From Mucilaginibacter defluvii (GTDB taxonomy: Bacteria; Bacteroidota; Bacteroidia; Sphingobacteriales; Sphingobacteriaceae): a DNA stretch of 64,000 nt. Numbering within the stretch: the first letter of the stretch is position 1; every line of letters starts with the position of its first letter. The stretch covers positions 744,001 through 808,000 of the forward strand of contig NZ_BAABJI010000004.1 in assembly GCF_039543225.1 (NCBI RefSeq), read 5' to 3'. A model generated the notes under the pieces. That model did not search any database, was not told the origin of the DNA, and worked only from the letters and a program-made list of their open reading frames with translations. A program made the position numbers and the translations under genes. Positions 53,703 to 61,885 of the stretch are shown in pieces.

Positions 53703-54647
53703 TTAATCTACTTTAAACAGCTGGCTTATTGAGCCATGCTCGTTAACATTAGCAATTGCCTTGGCAAACAGCTCAGCGGTTGATAAAACCCTGATCTTAT
53801 CGCTCTGGTGTTTTAACGGTATGGTATCAGTAACAATCAGCTCGGTTAAAGCCGAGTTTTCGATAGTTTCATACGCTTTGCCTGATAATACCGGATGCGT
53901 ACAAACGGCTCTTACGCTACGTGCGCCACGCTCCATAATCAGTCCGGCCGCTTTTGACAGGGTGCCGGCCGTATCGCAAATATCATCAATCAACACAATG
54001 TCCTGGTCAACCACATCGCCAATCACCGTCATTGATTCAATCTCGTTCGCGCGTTTTCGGCGTTTATCGCAAATCACCACCTCCGCGTTAAAAAACTTGG
54101 CAAAGCTGCGTGCGCGGTATGAGCCGCCCATGTCCGGCGATGCAATGGTCAGGTTTTCAAGGCCGAGGCTTTTGATGTAAGGCACAAATATTACCGAGGC
54201 ATCCAGGTGATCAACCGGGACATCAAAAAAGCCCTGTATCTGCGCTGCGTGCAAATCCATGGTCATGATACGGTTAATACCTGCTGCAACCAGCAGGTTG
54301 GCAACCAGCTTGGCACCAATGGCCACACGTGGTTTATCCTTACGGTCTTGCCGGGCTAATCCAAAATAAGGTATAACCGCCGTTACATAGTGTGCTGAAG
54401 CGCGGCGTGCTGCATCAATCAGCATTAGCAGTTCCATCAGGTTGTCCGTAGGTTGGTTGGTTGATTGTATTAAAAACACATCGCAACCGCGTACCGACTC
54501 ATTGAAGTGGGGCTGAAATTCGCCATCGCTAAAGCGTGAAAGGACAACTTCACCAAGTTCACGGCCATAACTTGCCGATATATCAATGGCCAGCTGCCTC
54601 GAACCTATTCCGGAGAATAATTTAACAGGGTTGAACTGTAACGGCAT
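53703..54647 (-). CDS. prs: Ribose-phosphate pyrophosphokinase
   Basis: 314 residues. Family signatures: SRQLAIDISASYGRELGE, FSDGEFQPHFNESVRGCDVF, MDLHAAQIQGFFDVPVDH (Mg/ATP loop) and the PRPP loop VLIDDICDTAGTL. It makes PRPP from ribose 5-phosphate and ATP for purine, pyrimidine, histidine and tryptophan synthesis. It sits 144 nt after tRNA-Gln and before rplY, the usual Bacteroidota order. Confidence 0.97.
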   Translation of the reverse strand: MPLQFNPVKLFSGIGSRQLAIDISASYGRELGEVVLSRFSDGEFQPHFNESVRGCDVFLIQSTNQPTDNLMELLMLIDAARRASAHYVTAVIPYFGLARQDRKDKPRVAIGAKLVANLLVAAGINRIMTMDLHAAQIQGFFDVPVDHLDASVIFVPYIKSLGLENLTIASPDMGGSYRARSFAKFFNAEVVICDKRRKRANEIESMTVIGDVVDQDIVLIDDICDTAGTLSKAAGLIMERGARSVRAVCTHPVLSGKAYETIENSALTELIVTDTIPLKHQSDKIRVLSTAELFAKAIANVNEHGSISQLFKVD

Positions 54648-54791
54648 TTTATTTGGATTTCAAACACCTGGCAGATCGTGATTACTGATCGTGCCGGCAT
54701 CTGTATAAAACCTTAAAAACACAATTCGGATTTCAAATTCTCCATCGGTTTAAGCCGAAACTGAAAATTCAAAATCCGAACCTTTTTGTTG

Positions 54792-54862
54792 TTGCCCGAC
54801 CTGGATTCGAACCAAGACAAACGGTACCAAAAACCGTCGTACTACCATTATACTATCAGGCA
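54792..54862 (-). tRNA. tRNA-Gln (anticodon UUG)
   Basis: A 71-nt cloverleaf reads leftward from the acceptor TGCCTGA to its partner TCGGGCA and discriminator A; CCA is not encoded. The anticodon stem ACGGT/ACCGT encloses loop TTTTGGT, whose middle bases TTG give anticodon UUG. T-loop GGTTCGAATCC is standard. It precedes prs. Confidence 0.95.
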
Positions 54863-54897
54863 ATCTCCGTTAGATAATTGCTTTTCTGAACGGAATG

Positions 54898-54905
54898 CAA
54901 ATGTA
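54898..54905 (-). promoter_or_regulatory. Candidate -7 element upstream of tRNA-Gln
   Basis: TACATTTG on the minus strand, an exact TAnnTTTG match, about 35 nt before the tRNA 5' end. No clear -33 TTG was found. It may drive tRNA-Gln together with prs and rplY. Confidence 0.45.
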
Positions 54906-55077
54906 AGACGTTTTTTGAAATGCTAAAAATTTTTTTGAAAAAAAATCATAAGCCATTTTGCTGCATGCCGTTACCGCGTTAAAATATGTTAACAGCTAAG
55001 TTTTTAATAGTAACATTACGGATAGTTTGTTATTTTCGGCAGCTTGTAAAGCTGTATAGTACTTATATCATTTAACG

Positions 55078-58000
55078 ATGAATTACAACAAGATAAACAA
55101 TCTTTTTGGTTGGCTGGCTTTTTTAATAGCCACTGTTACCTACGTTTTAACGCTCGAGCCATCAACCAGTTTTTGGGATTGCGGTGAGTTTATTGCCTGT
55201 ATCTACCGGTTGCAGGTGGCCCACCAGCCCGGCGCGCCTCTGTTTACCATGATTGGCAAGGTTTTTTCCCTGCTTTCCATGGGCGATAATACCAAGGTAG
55301 CCTATTTTACCAATATGGCATCGGCCCTGTCAAGCAGTGCTACCATACTATTCCTGTTTTGGACGATAACCGCGCTTGCTAAAAAACTGCTGGTAAAACC
55401 GGGTGTTCAAATTACTACTGCTAACATCATCCTTATTATAGGCGCTGGTCTGGTTGGTTCACTGGCCTATACTTTTTCAGATACCTTCTGGTTCTCGGCC
55501 GTTGAGTCCGAGGTTTATGCCGAATCATCGTTGTGTACAGCTATAGTTTTCTGGGCCATCCTGAAATGGGAAGCCCATGCCGATGAGCCGCAGGCTAACC
55601 GCTGGATAGTTTTTATTGCCTACATCATGGGCTTATCTATCGGTATCCACTTACTTAACTTGCTGGTTATACCGGCCATCGCGCTGGTTATATATTTCCG
55701 CAAGGCCGAGAAGGCTACCTCAAAAGGTGCGCTGCTATGGTTCTTTGGTGGTATTGTTGCTGTGGCATTTGTGCTGTGGGGTGTTATACAGTTCACCGTT
55801 AAAGGGGCGGCGTTCTCTGACCTGTTGTTTGTAAATACGCTTGGCTTAGGCTTTGGCTCAGGTGCCATAACATTTTTTGTGTTGCTGATAGCCTTGCTGG
55901 TAACGGGTATATATTATACCATTAACCCGGTTAAACCAGCCATAATAGCCGCGGCCGTATGTTTTGTATTGCTTGCGGGCATCAGCAGCGGTATTGTAGG
56001 TGTTGTTGTGTCGGTTGCGGTATTGGCGTTTTTAGAGTATGTGGTTAAAATTCGCGAAAAGCGCTTCGCGTTGAACAGCTTTCTGGTTTGCCTGGCTTTT
56101 ATACTATTCGGTTACAGCTCTTTTGTTATGATTGTGATACGTGCTAAAGCGGGTACCAATCTGAATAATAGTGACCCGCAGGATGCCTTCGCCTTAAACG
56201 GTTACCTTAACCGTGACCAGTATGGCGATACCCCGCTGCTTTACGGCCAGTTTTTTGATTCAAAATTGACCGACCAGAAAGAGGGCGCTAAAATTTACCG
56301 TCGCGGTAAAGAGAAATATGAGGTTGCCGGCACAAAAATCAAGAACATTTACGACCGTAATACCTTCTTCCCGCGCATGTTCAGCGATAAGCCGAACCAT
56401 GCGCAATTCTACCGCCAGTGGACAGGCCTCGGTGCAGAGGAGAATCCGAATATGGTGACCAACTTTAAATTTTTCTGGACGTGGCAGGTTACGCAAATGT
56501 ATACCCGCTACTTTTTATGGAACTTTGTTGGCCGTACTAACGAGCAGGACGGACAGGTTGACGCAAGCGGTATTGATGGTAACTGGGTAACCGGTTACCG
56601 GGCTAACCAGCCGTTGCCGTATTCCGTAACCAAAAGCAAATCATACAACCGTTTATATGCGCTTCCGTTGATTATTGGTTTAATGGGCGCGGTATACCAC
56701 TTCCGCCGTAACCAAAAGGATGCGGGTATTGTTGGTGTATTGTTCTTTTTTACAGGTTTAGCTATCGTACTTTACCTTAACCAGGATCCGTTGCAGCCGC
56801 GTGAACGTGATTACGCTTATGCAGGCTCATTCTATGCCTTTGCGATTTGGATAGGTTTAGGTGTGCTGTTTATTGCCGAAATACTGAGCAGGCTGAATGC
56901 CAAAACGGCGGCTGTTATATCAACAGTAGTTTGCTTGCTGGCAGCCCCGGCGCTGATGGCCAGCCAGGAGTGGGACGACCATGATCGCTCTACCAAGCTT
57001 ACACCGCATGATATGGCTTACAACTACCTTAACTCATGCGCGCCGAATGCCATACTGTTTGTTTATGGCGATAATGATACTTATCCGCTTTGGTATATTC
57101 AGGAGGTTGAAGGTGTAAGGCCAGATGTACGTATTGTTAATCTGAGCTTGCTGGGTACCGACTGGTACATCCGCCAGATGAAGGAAAAAATGAATGAGTC
57201 GGCGCCGCTGCCGATCAGCATGCCTAACGAGAAATTTGAAGCAGGCGTACGTGATGTAATCTATTACAGCGATGGTAACGTACCGGGCGCTACAGATATT
57301 AAGGAGTTGTTCGACTTTATTACGTCTGACGATCCGCGTGCTATGGCAGAATTGCAAAGCGGCGAAAAAACTAATTACCTGCCAACTAAAAAATTCAAAC
57401 TTTCGGTTGACGCTAACGAGGCGGTAAAATCAGGCGCTATCCCGGCCGACAAAGTGTCTCAGGCCGAAACCGCTATTGAGTGGACTTACCCGGGCAATTA
57501 TATCACCAAGGATAACCTGGCCCTGATGGACATACTGGCTCATAATGACTGGAAACGCCCGATTTACTTCGCCGTAACGGTAGGTAGTGATAACATGATC
57601 GGCCTTGACCGTTATTTGTATAACGAAGGTTTTGCCTACCATTTAATGCCGATAAAGCCGGATACTACCGTTGCGCCATTAGAAGCTACCAACAGCCAGA
57701 AGATGTATGATAACATGGTGAACAAGTTTAAATACGGCAATTTCAAAACCGCTAAATACCTGGATCATGAATCGCTTACGATGTTCTATCCGCTTATTTC
57801 GCGTATGTACATGAATCTGGCCGATAACCTGATTAAAGAAGGTAAGAACGATCAGGTGAAAAAGCTCTTAGCTAAGTATGATGCTGAAATGCCGACAGAA
57901 ATACCGGTACAGGAAGTTGCCGTGCGTAAGTATTACCTGCTTGAAAGCGCTTACCGCGTAGGCGAGTTTAAGATAGGGAATAAGCTGGCCGAACAGATAG

Positions 58001-58209
58001 ATGATTACCTGGTTAACATGTTGGATTACAAATATGCCACCGTACAAAATGGCGATGCATCGGTTTCAGATAGAGACATGCAGTTTACCATGTCATTACT
58101 CAACGGCCTGGTTGGCTTAACCAAGGATTTCCATCAAACCACATTAAACAAAAAATATGCTGATCAGCTAAAAAGCTTCAGCAGCAAATTCGGCGTACCT
58201 CAGCAATAA
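55078..58209 (+). CDS. DUF2723 membrane protein (TMEM260-like glycosyltransferase candidate)
   Basis: 1043 residues. The start FGWLAFLIATVTYVLTLEPSTSFWDCGEF is the DUF2723 signature; about ten or more membrane helices occupy residues 1-640, with the conserved FWDCGE loop resembling the acidic first extracytoplasmic loop of GT-C mannosyltransferases. The C-terminal 400 residues are soluble, with RPDVRIVNLSLLGTDWYIRQM. The eukaryotic relative TMEM260 is a protein O-mannosyltransferase, so this may glycosylate exported proteins. Monocistronic, strong terminator. Confidence 0.92.
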   Translation: MNYNKINNLFGWLAFLIATVTYVLTLEPSTSFWDCGEFIACIYRLQVAHQPGAPLFTMIGKVFSLLSMGDNTKVAYFTNMASALSSSATILFLFWTITALAKKLLVKPGVQITTANIILIIGAGLVGSLAYTFSDTFWFSAVESEVYAESSLCTAIVFWAILKWEAHADEPQANRWIVFIAYIMGLSIGIHLLNLLVIPAIALVIYFRKAEKATSKGALLWFFGGIVAVAFVLWGVIQFTVKGAAFSDLLFVNTLGLGFGSGAITFFVLLIALLVTGIYYTINPVKPAIIAAAVCFVLLAGISSGIVGVVVSVAVLAFLEYVVKIREKRFALNSFLVCLAFILFGYSSFVMIVIRAKAGTNLNNSDPQDAFALNGYLNRDQYGDTPLLYGQFFDSKLTDQKEGAKIYRRGKEKYEVAGTKIKNIYDRNTFFPRMFSDKPNHAQFYRQWTGLGAEENPNMVTNFKFFWTWQVTQMYTRYFLWNFVGRTNEQDGQVDASGIDGNWVTGYRANQPLPYSVTKSKSYNRLYALPLIIGLMGAVYHFRRNQKDAGIVGVLFFFTGLAIVLYLNQDPLQPRERDYAYAGSFYAFAIWIGLGVLFIAEILSRLNAKTAAVISTVVCLLAAPALMASQEWDDHDRSTKLTPHDMAYNYLNSCAPNAILFVYGDNDTYPLWYIQEVEGVRPDVRIVNLSLLGTDWYIRQMKEKMNESAPLPISMPNEKFEAGVRDVIYYSDGNVPGATDIKELFDFITSDDPRAMAELQSGEKTNYLPTKKFKLSVDANEAVKSGAIPADKVSQAETAIEWTYPGNYITKDNLALMDILAHNDWKRPIYFAVTVGSDNMIGLDRYLYNEGFAYHLMPIKPDTTVAPLEATNSQKMYDNMVNKFKYGNFKTAKYLDHESLTMFYPLISRMYMNLADNLIKEGKNDQVKKLLAKYDAEMPTEIPVQEVAVRKYYLLESAYRVGEFKIGNKLAEQIDDYLVNMLDYKYATVQNGDASVSDRDMQFTMSLLNGLVGLTKDFHQTTLNKKYADQLKSFSSKFGVPQQ

Positions 58210-58216
58210 TTGCGGG

Positions 58217-58265
58217 GTACATAAACAAGAAAAGCGGCTATATGCCGCTTTTCTTGTTTATGTAC
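58217..58265. terminator. Long palindromic terminator after the DUF2723 gene
   Basis: Two perfectly complementary 22-base arms (58217-58238 and 58244-58265; core AAGAAAAGCGGC / GCCGCTTTTCTT) with a 5-nt loop TATAT. T-rich ends on both sides allow termination in both directions. Confidence 0.85.
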
Positions 58266-58299
58266 TTGTATTAAGATAAGTAAGTTATTTCAAAGAGTT

Positions 58300-58635
58300 T
58301 TAATAAATATTACAATTGCAATCATCAAGCTTTAATGATATCGATTGATTGATAGGTTGAGTTATTGAGGGAAATAAACTCAAATATTTGACGCAAATCT
58401 TAGTGCCTATTTTGCTACTATCATATTCAATCCCGCTATCACCCTCATATATCTTTTGATTTTTTCTGAATTTATACAACATCGTCTCTCTTTTATATTT
58501 TATGGATCGGGTTGTATTGGCGAGCGTCGCGGTTGAGCAAACTCCAAAATTATGTATCAGGATGTCATAAATCTGAAATCTTAATAACAAAATCAAGAAG
58601 ATAATCACCGGTGACAATTGAAGAAACCTCTTCAT
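58300..58635 (-). CDS. Small AT-rich membrane-anchored or secreted protein
   Basis: 111 residues with an N-terminal hydrophobic segment (about 8-23, SPVIIFLILLLRFQIY). The remainder has YKRETMLYKFRKNQKIYEGDS and IGTKICVKYLSLFPSIT, a short beta pattern reminiscent of DUF3592-like small proteins, but not securely identified. Distinctly more AT-rich than its neighbours. It faces the DUF2723 gene and is upstream of accA on the opposite side; no partner is obvious. Confidence 0.55.
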   Translation of the reverse strand: MKRFLQLSPVIIFLILLLRFQIYDILIHNFGVCSTATLANTTRSIKYKRETMLYKFRKNQKIYEGDSGIEYDSSKIGTKICVKYLSLFPSITQPINQSISLKLDDCNCNIY

Positions 58636-58670
58636 CGATGATCAAAGCTTAACATCAAAGAGCTGTGTTA

Positions 58671-59666
58671 TTATTCAGTTTGTTTAGTTGCAGACTCTGT
58701 AACTTCGGGCTCGTCCTCAATTACAACACCCATTGAACCGAATTTATCAATACGTTCTGCAACCAATTGATTAACGTCTTTTTGTTTAAGCTCTTTCAAC
58801 TCCTTAAGCAATTGCTTTTTCAGGATGGTAGCCATAGCTACCGGATCCTGATGAGCGCCGCCAAGAGGCTCTTTCACCACGCCATCAATCAGCTTGTTCT
58901 TTAACATCTCGGTAGAGGTAAGTTTCAATACTTCTGCCGCGCGTTCCTTATTTTCCCAAGTTTTCCAAAGGATGGTCGAGCAGTTTTCAGGCGAGATCAC
59001 CGAATACCACGAGTTATCCAGCATCAGCACACGGTCACCAATACCAATACCCAATGCACCGCCCGATGCGCCCTCGCCAATAATTACACATATAACCGGT
59101 ACTTTAAGTACCGACATTTCCAGCAGGTTGCGGGCAATAGCTTCACCCTGTCCGCGTTCCTCGGCTTCCAAACCAGGGTATGCGCCCGGGGTATCAATCA
59201 GGGTAATAACGGGCTTATTGAATTTCTCGGCCAGCTTCATCAGTCGCAAAGCCTTGCGGTAACCCTCCGGATTAGCCATACCAAAATTGCGGAACTGGCG
59301 CTCTTTGGTATTACGCCCTTTCTGGTGGCCAATGATCATTACGGTTTGGCCGCCAATGGTAGCAAAACCGCCCACAATGGCCTTATCGTCGCCTACGGTA
59401 CGGTCGCCGTGCAGCTCAATAAAGTCATCACACATCAGCTCGATATACTGTAAAGTATACGGCCGTTCCGGGTGACGGGATATCTGCACCTTTTGCCAGC
59501 CGGTAAGATTACCATATATATCTTTTTGCGCTTGTTCAAGCTTGGTTTGCAGCTCAGCAATAGTGGCAGACATATCCAGCTTGTTTTTATCTTCTATTTG
59601 TACAACCTTGTCAATCTGCTGCTGCAGTTCGGCTAACGGTTTCTCAAAATCAAATGAAATTTTCAT
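58671..59666 (-). CDS. accA: Acetyl-CoA carboxylase, carboxyltransferase alpha subunit
   Basis: 331 residues, typical of AccA. Opening [17 protein letters not shown], then [57 protein letters not shown] and [21 protein letters not shown]; the crotonase-like fold. Together with AccD it transfers carboxybiotin to acetyl-CoA to make malonyl-CoA. A TAAATTTG -7 match (59695-59688) lies 21 nt before the start, with a short 14-nt spacer to TTTG. Confidence 0.97.
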   Translation of the reverse strand: MKISFDFEKPLAELQQQIDKVVQIEDKNKLDMSATIAELQTKLEQAQKDIYGNLTGWQKVQISRHPERPYTLQYIELMCDDFIELHGDRTVGDDKAIVGGFATIGGQTVMIIGHQKGRNTKERQFRNFGMANPEGYRKALRLMKLAEKFNKPVITLIDTPGAYPGLEAEERGQGEAIARNLLEMSVLKVPVICVIIGEGASGGALGIGIGDRVLMLDNSWYSVISPENCSTILWKTWENKERAAEVLKLTSTEMLKNKLIDGVVKEPLGGAHQDPVAMATILKKQLLKELKELKQKDVNQLVAERIDKFGSMGVVIEDEPEVTESATKQTE

Positions 59667-59716
59667 ACAACTCTATCAATCAGGTGCCAAATTTAAATAA
59701 AACCAACGGCAAATCG

Positions 59717-60217
59717 CTACTTGTTATCCTGTAAACGCTCAAACTTACTTATTTGCTTTGCGGTAAGCAGCTTTTGTGTTTTAAGGCATGCCTGTAAAAT
59801 GGCATTTCTGAGTTCGCCCTGGTATATACCGTAGCGGTTGGTATAGAAAATAAGGTTGCCGTCGTTAATCTTCTTCAAACGGAAAAGGCTATCAATTGCC
59901 CGCTCATTACGGATGATGAATACGCCCATCTCTTTCTTTTTGCGGATCAGTTCGGTATTGATGGCGGTTATTTTACTTAGCTGCGCGTCGTCAAGCTTTA
60001 ACTTATCTTTCGCGGCAAGTACTTTATCTGGTGCCGGGTAGTGGTTCAGTTCCGCGGCCCAACTCATGTTATACAAGTCGTCGCCCCTTTGCAGGGCATC
60101 ATATTGTTTAAGGCTGAGTGTTTTTACTGCGGATGGCTTAATGGTGCTATCTGTTTGCGCAAACGCAACAGCCCCCAATATGAATATAAACAAAGATGTT
60201 AGTACTGCTTTAAGCAT
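59717..60217 (-). CDS. Secreted helical protein (Spy/CpxP-like)
   Basis: 166 residues with a signal peptide (MLKAVLTSLFIFILGAVAFAQ). The mature part is helical: DKLKLDDAQLSKITAINTELIRKKKEMG then IRNERAIDSLF, and LKTQKLLTAKQISKFERLQ near the end, an LTxxQ-like motif. It is typical of Spy/CpxP periplasmic chaperones. Assignment is tentative. Confidence 0.7.
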   Translation of the reverse strand: MLKAVLTSLFIFILGAVAFAQTDSTIKPSAVKTLSLKQYDALQRGDDLYNMSWAAELNHYPAPDKVLAAKDKLKLDDAQLSKITAINTELIRKKKEMGVFIIRNERAIDSLFRLKKINDGNLIFYTNRYGIYQGELRNAILQACLKTQKLLTAKQISKFERLQDNK

Positions 60218-60262
60218 TAGCGATTGTTTAGTTCAAAACGGCCTGACTTTGCCGGTGGTATG

Positions 60263-60961
60263 TTATTTGTTGATTCTTTGCGATTGGGGCGGCAAAGGCG
60301 CTTTCCACAACTGCCACCATGGCGTTGCCGGCGACTCGTGATGCTCATAATGATAACCAAAAAAATAACAGCTTATAAATGCCCAAACATGGTTGCGGCG
60401 CTGGCTGCGGGCATAATGATGATTATCGTGCTCACCTTTATGCGGTAGGTAGGTGCCGAAATAAAATAATTGCAAGGTACTCAGTAACGACGGAACCACC
60501 CAGAATAGGATCAGGTTTGGCTCGGGTATCCAAAGCTTCAAAATATTAAACAGGGCCGCCATAATAACGATTTGCCATATAGACAGGTAATTGCGGATAA
60601 AGCGCGCATACCAGGCTAAAAAACTGCCGTGGTGATAATCCGGATCCTCATCAGTATGTACATGCCGGTGGTGCATGTGGTGTTTTTTATACAGATGCGG
60701 GTACCAGAACGAGGCGTACAGAAATGTGCTGAGGAAGCCAATGGCGTTATTAACGCTTTTATTGGATGATACCGTGCCGTGCATGGCGTCGTGCGCAGTG
60801 ATGAACAGGCCGGTATACAGGTGCATTTGCAAAAGGATGAACAGGTAAAGCAGCGGATTAGTAAAATCCACCGTCCATTGCATCAGCAGGAAGATAGACA
60901 CCGCCCAGGAGCCAATAACAATAAGCGCGATAATGATACCTGTGTTCGATCTGTTTTGCAT
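60263..60961 (-). CDS. crtW: Beta-carotene ketolase-type fatty-acid-desaturase-fold enzyme
   Basis: 232 residues with about four membrane helices. Histidine boxes HDAMH (in TGLFITAHDAMHGT), HHMHHRHVH and EHH (in YHYEHHESPATPWWQLW) fit a di-iron membrane oxygenase, and FYFGTYLPHKGEHD is a CrtW hallmark. CrtW ketolates carotenoids to canthaxanthin/astaxanthin-like pigments. No other carotenoid gene adjoins. Confidence 0.85.
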   Translation of the reverse strand: MQNRSNTGIIIALIVIGSWAVSIFLLMQWTVDFTNPLLYLFILLQMHLYTGLFITAHDAMHGTVSSNKSVNNAIGFLSTFLYASFWYPHLYKKHHMHHRHVHTDEDPDYHHGSFLAWYARFIRNYLSIWQIVIMAALFNILKLWIPEPNLILFWVVPSLLSTLQLFYFGTYLPHKGEHDNHHYARSQRRNHVWAFISCYFFGYHYEHHESPATPWWQLWKAPLPPQSQRINK

Positions 60962-61009
60962 GTTATGCTAATTACAAAGCAAATATGTGTCCAAGATAAC
61001 TAATTGGAG

Positions 61010-61786
61010 CTAGTTAGCGGCCGGGTCCTGCCCGAACGCCTTACTCAACAGGTCATACAGTTCCGGGTGACGGGCCTGTAGCTTGTCAGGCTTCTCGAAA
61101 AAGTATTCGGACACTACCGCAAAAAACTCCGCCTCGTTAGTGGCAGCATACGGGTTGATGTCCGATTTGCCTTCCTCTATCTTCCGGATCTCCTGGTGCA
61201 TCATGCGTACCCAGGGCTTGATGTATTCGTTTGGCAGTAGTTGTTCCGGAATGCCGTCTGTAGCGCCATCCACCTTATCCAGCAGGTGCACAAACTCATG
61301 GATGCCGGTATTTTCAGCCCCCGAATTTTTAGAGAAGCCTTTTTGCAGCGCCTTGCGCGAGAGGATCATTTGCCCGTTCATGTAACCGCTGCCCACCATA
61401 CCCATAATATTGCGGCCGCTGTCGCCCTCAAACTGGTATTGCTCATCAAATGTGTCTGGGTACAACAGCACGTTGGTTACGTTTCGATAGCTCCAGCCCT
61501 TAAAAGCAAATATGGGTATTACCGCGCTTGAGGCTACCATCAATCGGTCAACATCATTAACTTCCAGTTCAACGCCCTCAATATGCACCGCATCCAAAAA
61601 CTGCTCTATCTTATCCTCAAAATAAAGCTTATCAGTTTCGTTCAAGGTATTGTAAAAGTCGATGTGCTGTGCCAGCAATTTCTTTTGCGCATCGTTAAGG
61701 ATAACCTGTGTAAGTGCCCGTTTATGCTTACGCTGAAATAGCGTGTAAGAGATAATGATGGCAGCGATGATGGCGATGTAGAGCAT
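61010..61786 (-). CDS. M90/MtfA-family zinc peptidase
   Basis: 258 residues with an N-terminal membrane anchor. Zinc motif H163-EFVH167 in GIHEFVHLLDKVDG. MtfA (M90) is a cytoplasmic peptidase that regulates glucose uptake in E. coli through Mlc; here the substrate is unknown. The anchor makes this a membrane-bound variant. Confidence 0.92.
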   Translation of the reverse strand: MLYIAIIAAIIISYTLFQRKHKRALTQVILNDAQKKLLAQHIDFYNTLNETDKLYFEDKIEQFLDAVHIEGVELEVNDVDRLMVASSAVIPIFAFKGWSYRNVTNVLLYPDTFDEQYQFEGDSGRNIMGMVGSGYMNGQMILSRKALQKGFSKNSGAENTGIHEFVHLLDKVDGATDGIPEQLLPNEYIKPWVRMMHQEIRKIEEGKSDINPYAATNEAEFFAVVSEYFFEKPDKLQARHPELYDLLSKAFGQDPAAN

Positions 61787-61812
61787 GGTGTTTGATTAAA
61801 ATAAAACCTAAC

Positions 61813-61844
61813 AAAAAAGCGATGAGCCTAAACCCATCGCTTTT
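61813..61844 (-). terminator. Intrinsic terminator of the PDH E2 gene
   Basis: AAAAGCGATG / CATCGCTTTT, 10-nt loop, followed by a U-run in the leftward direction. It is followed (61846-61880) by short direct repeats of TTCCGAAATC. Confidence 0.88.
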
Positions 61845-61885
61845 CAAATTCCGAAATCGAAAATCCGACTTCCGAAATCAAATAA

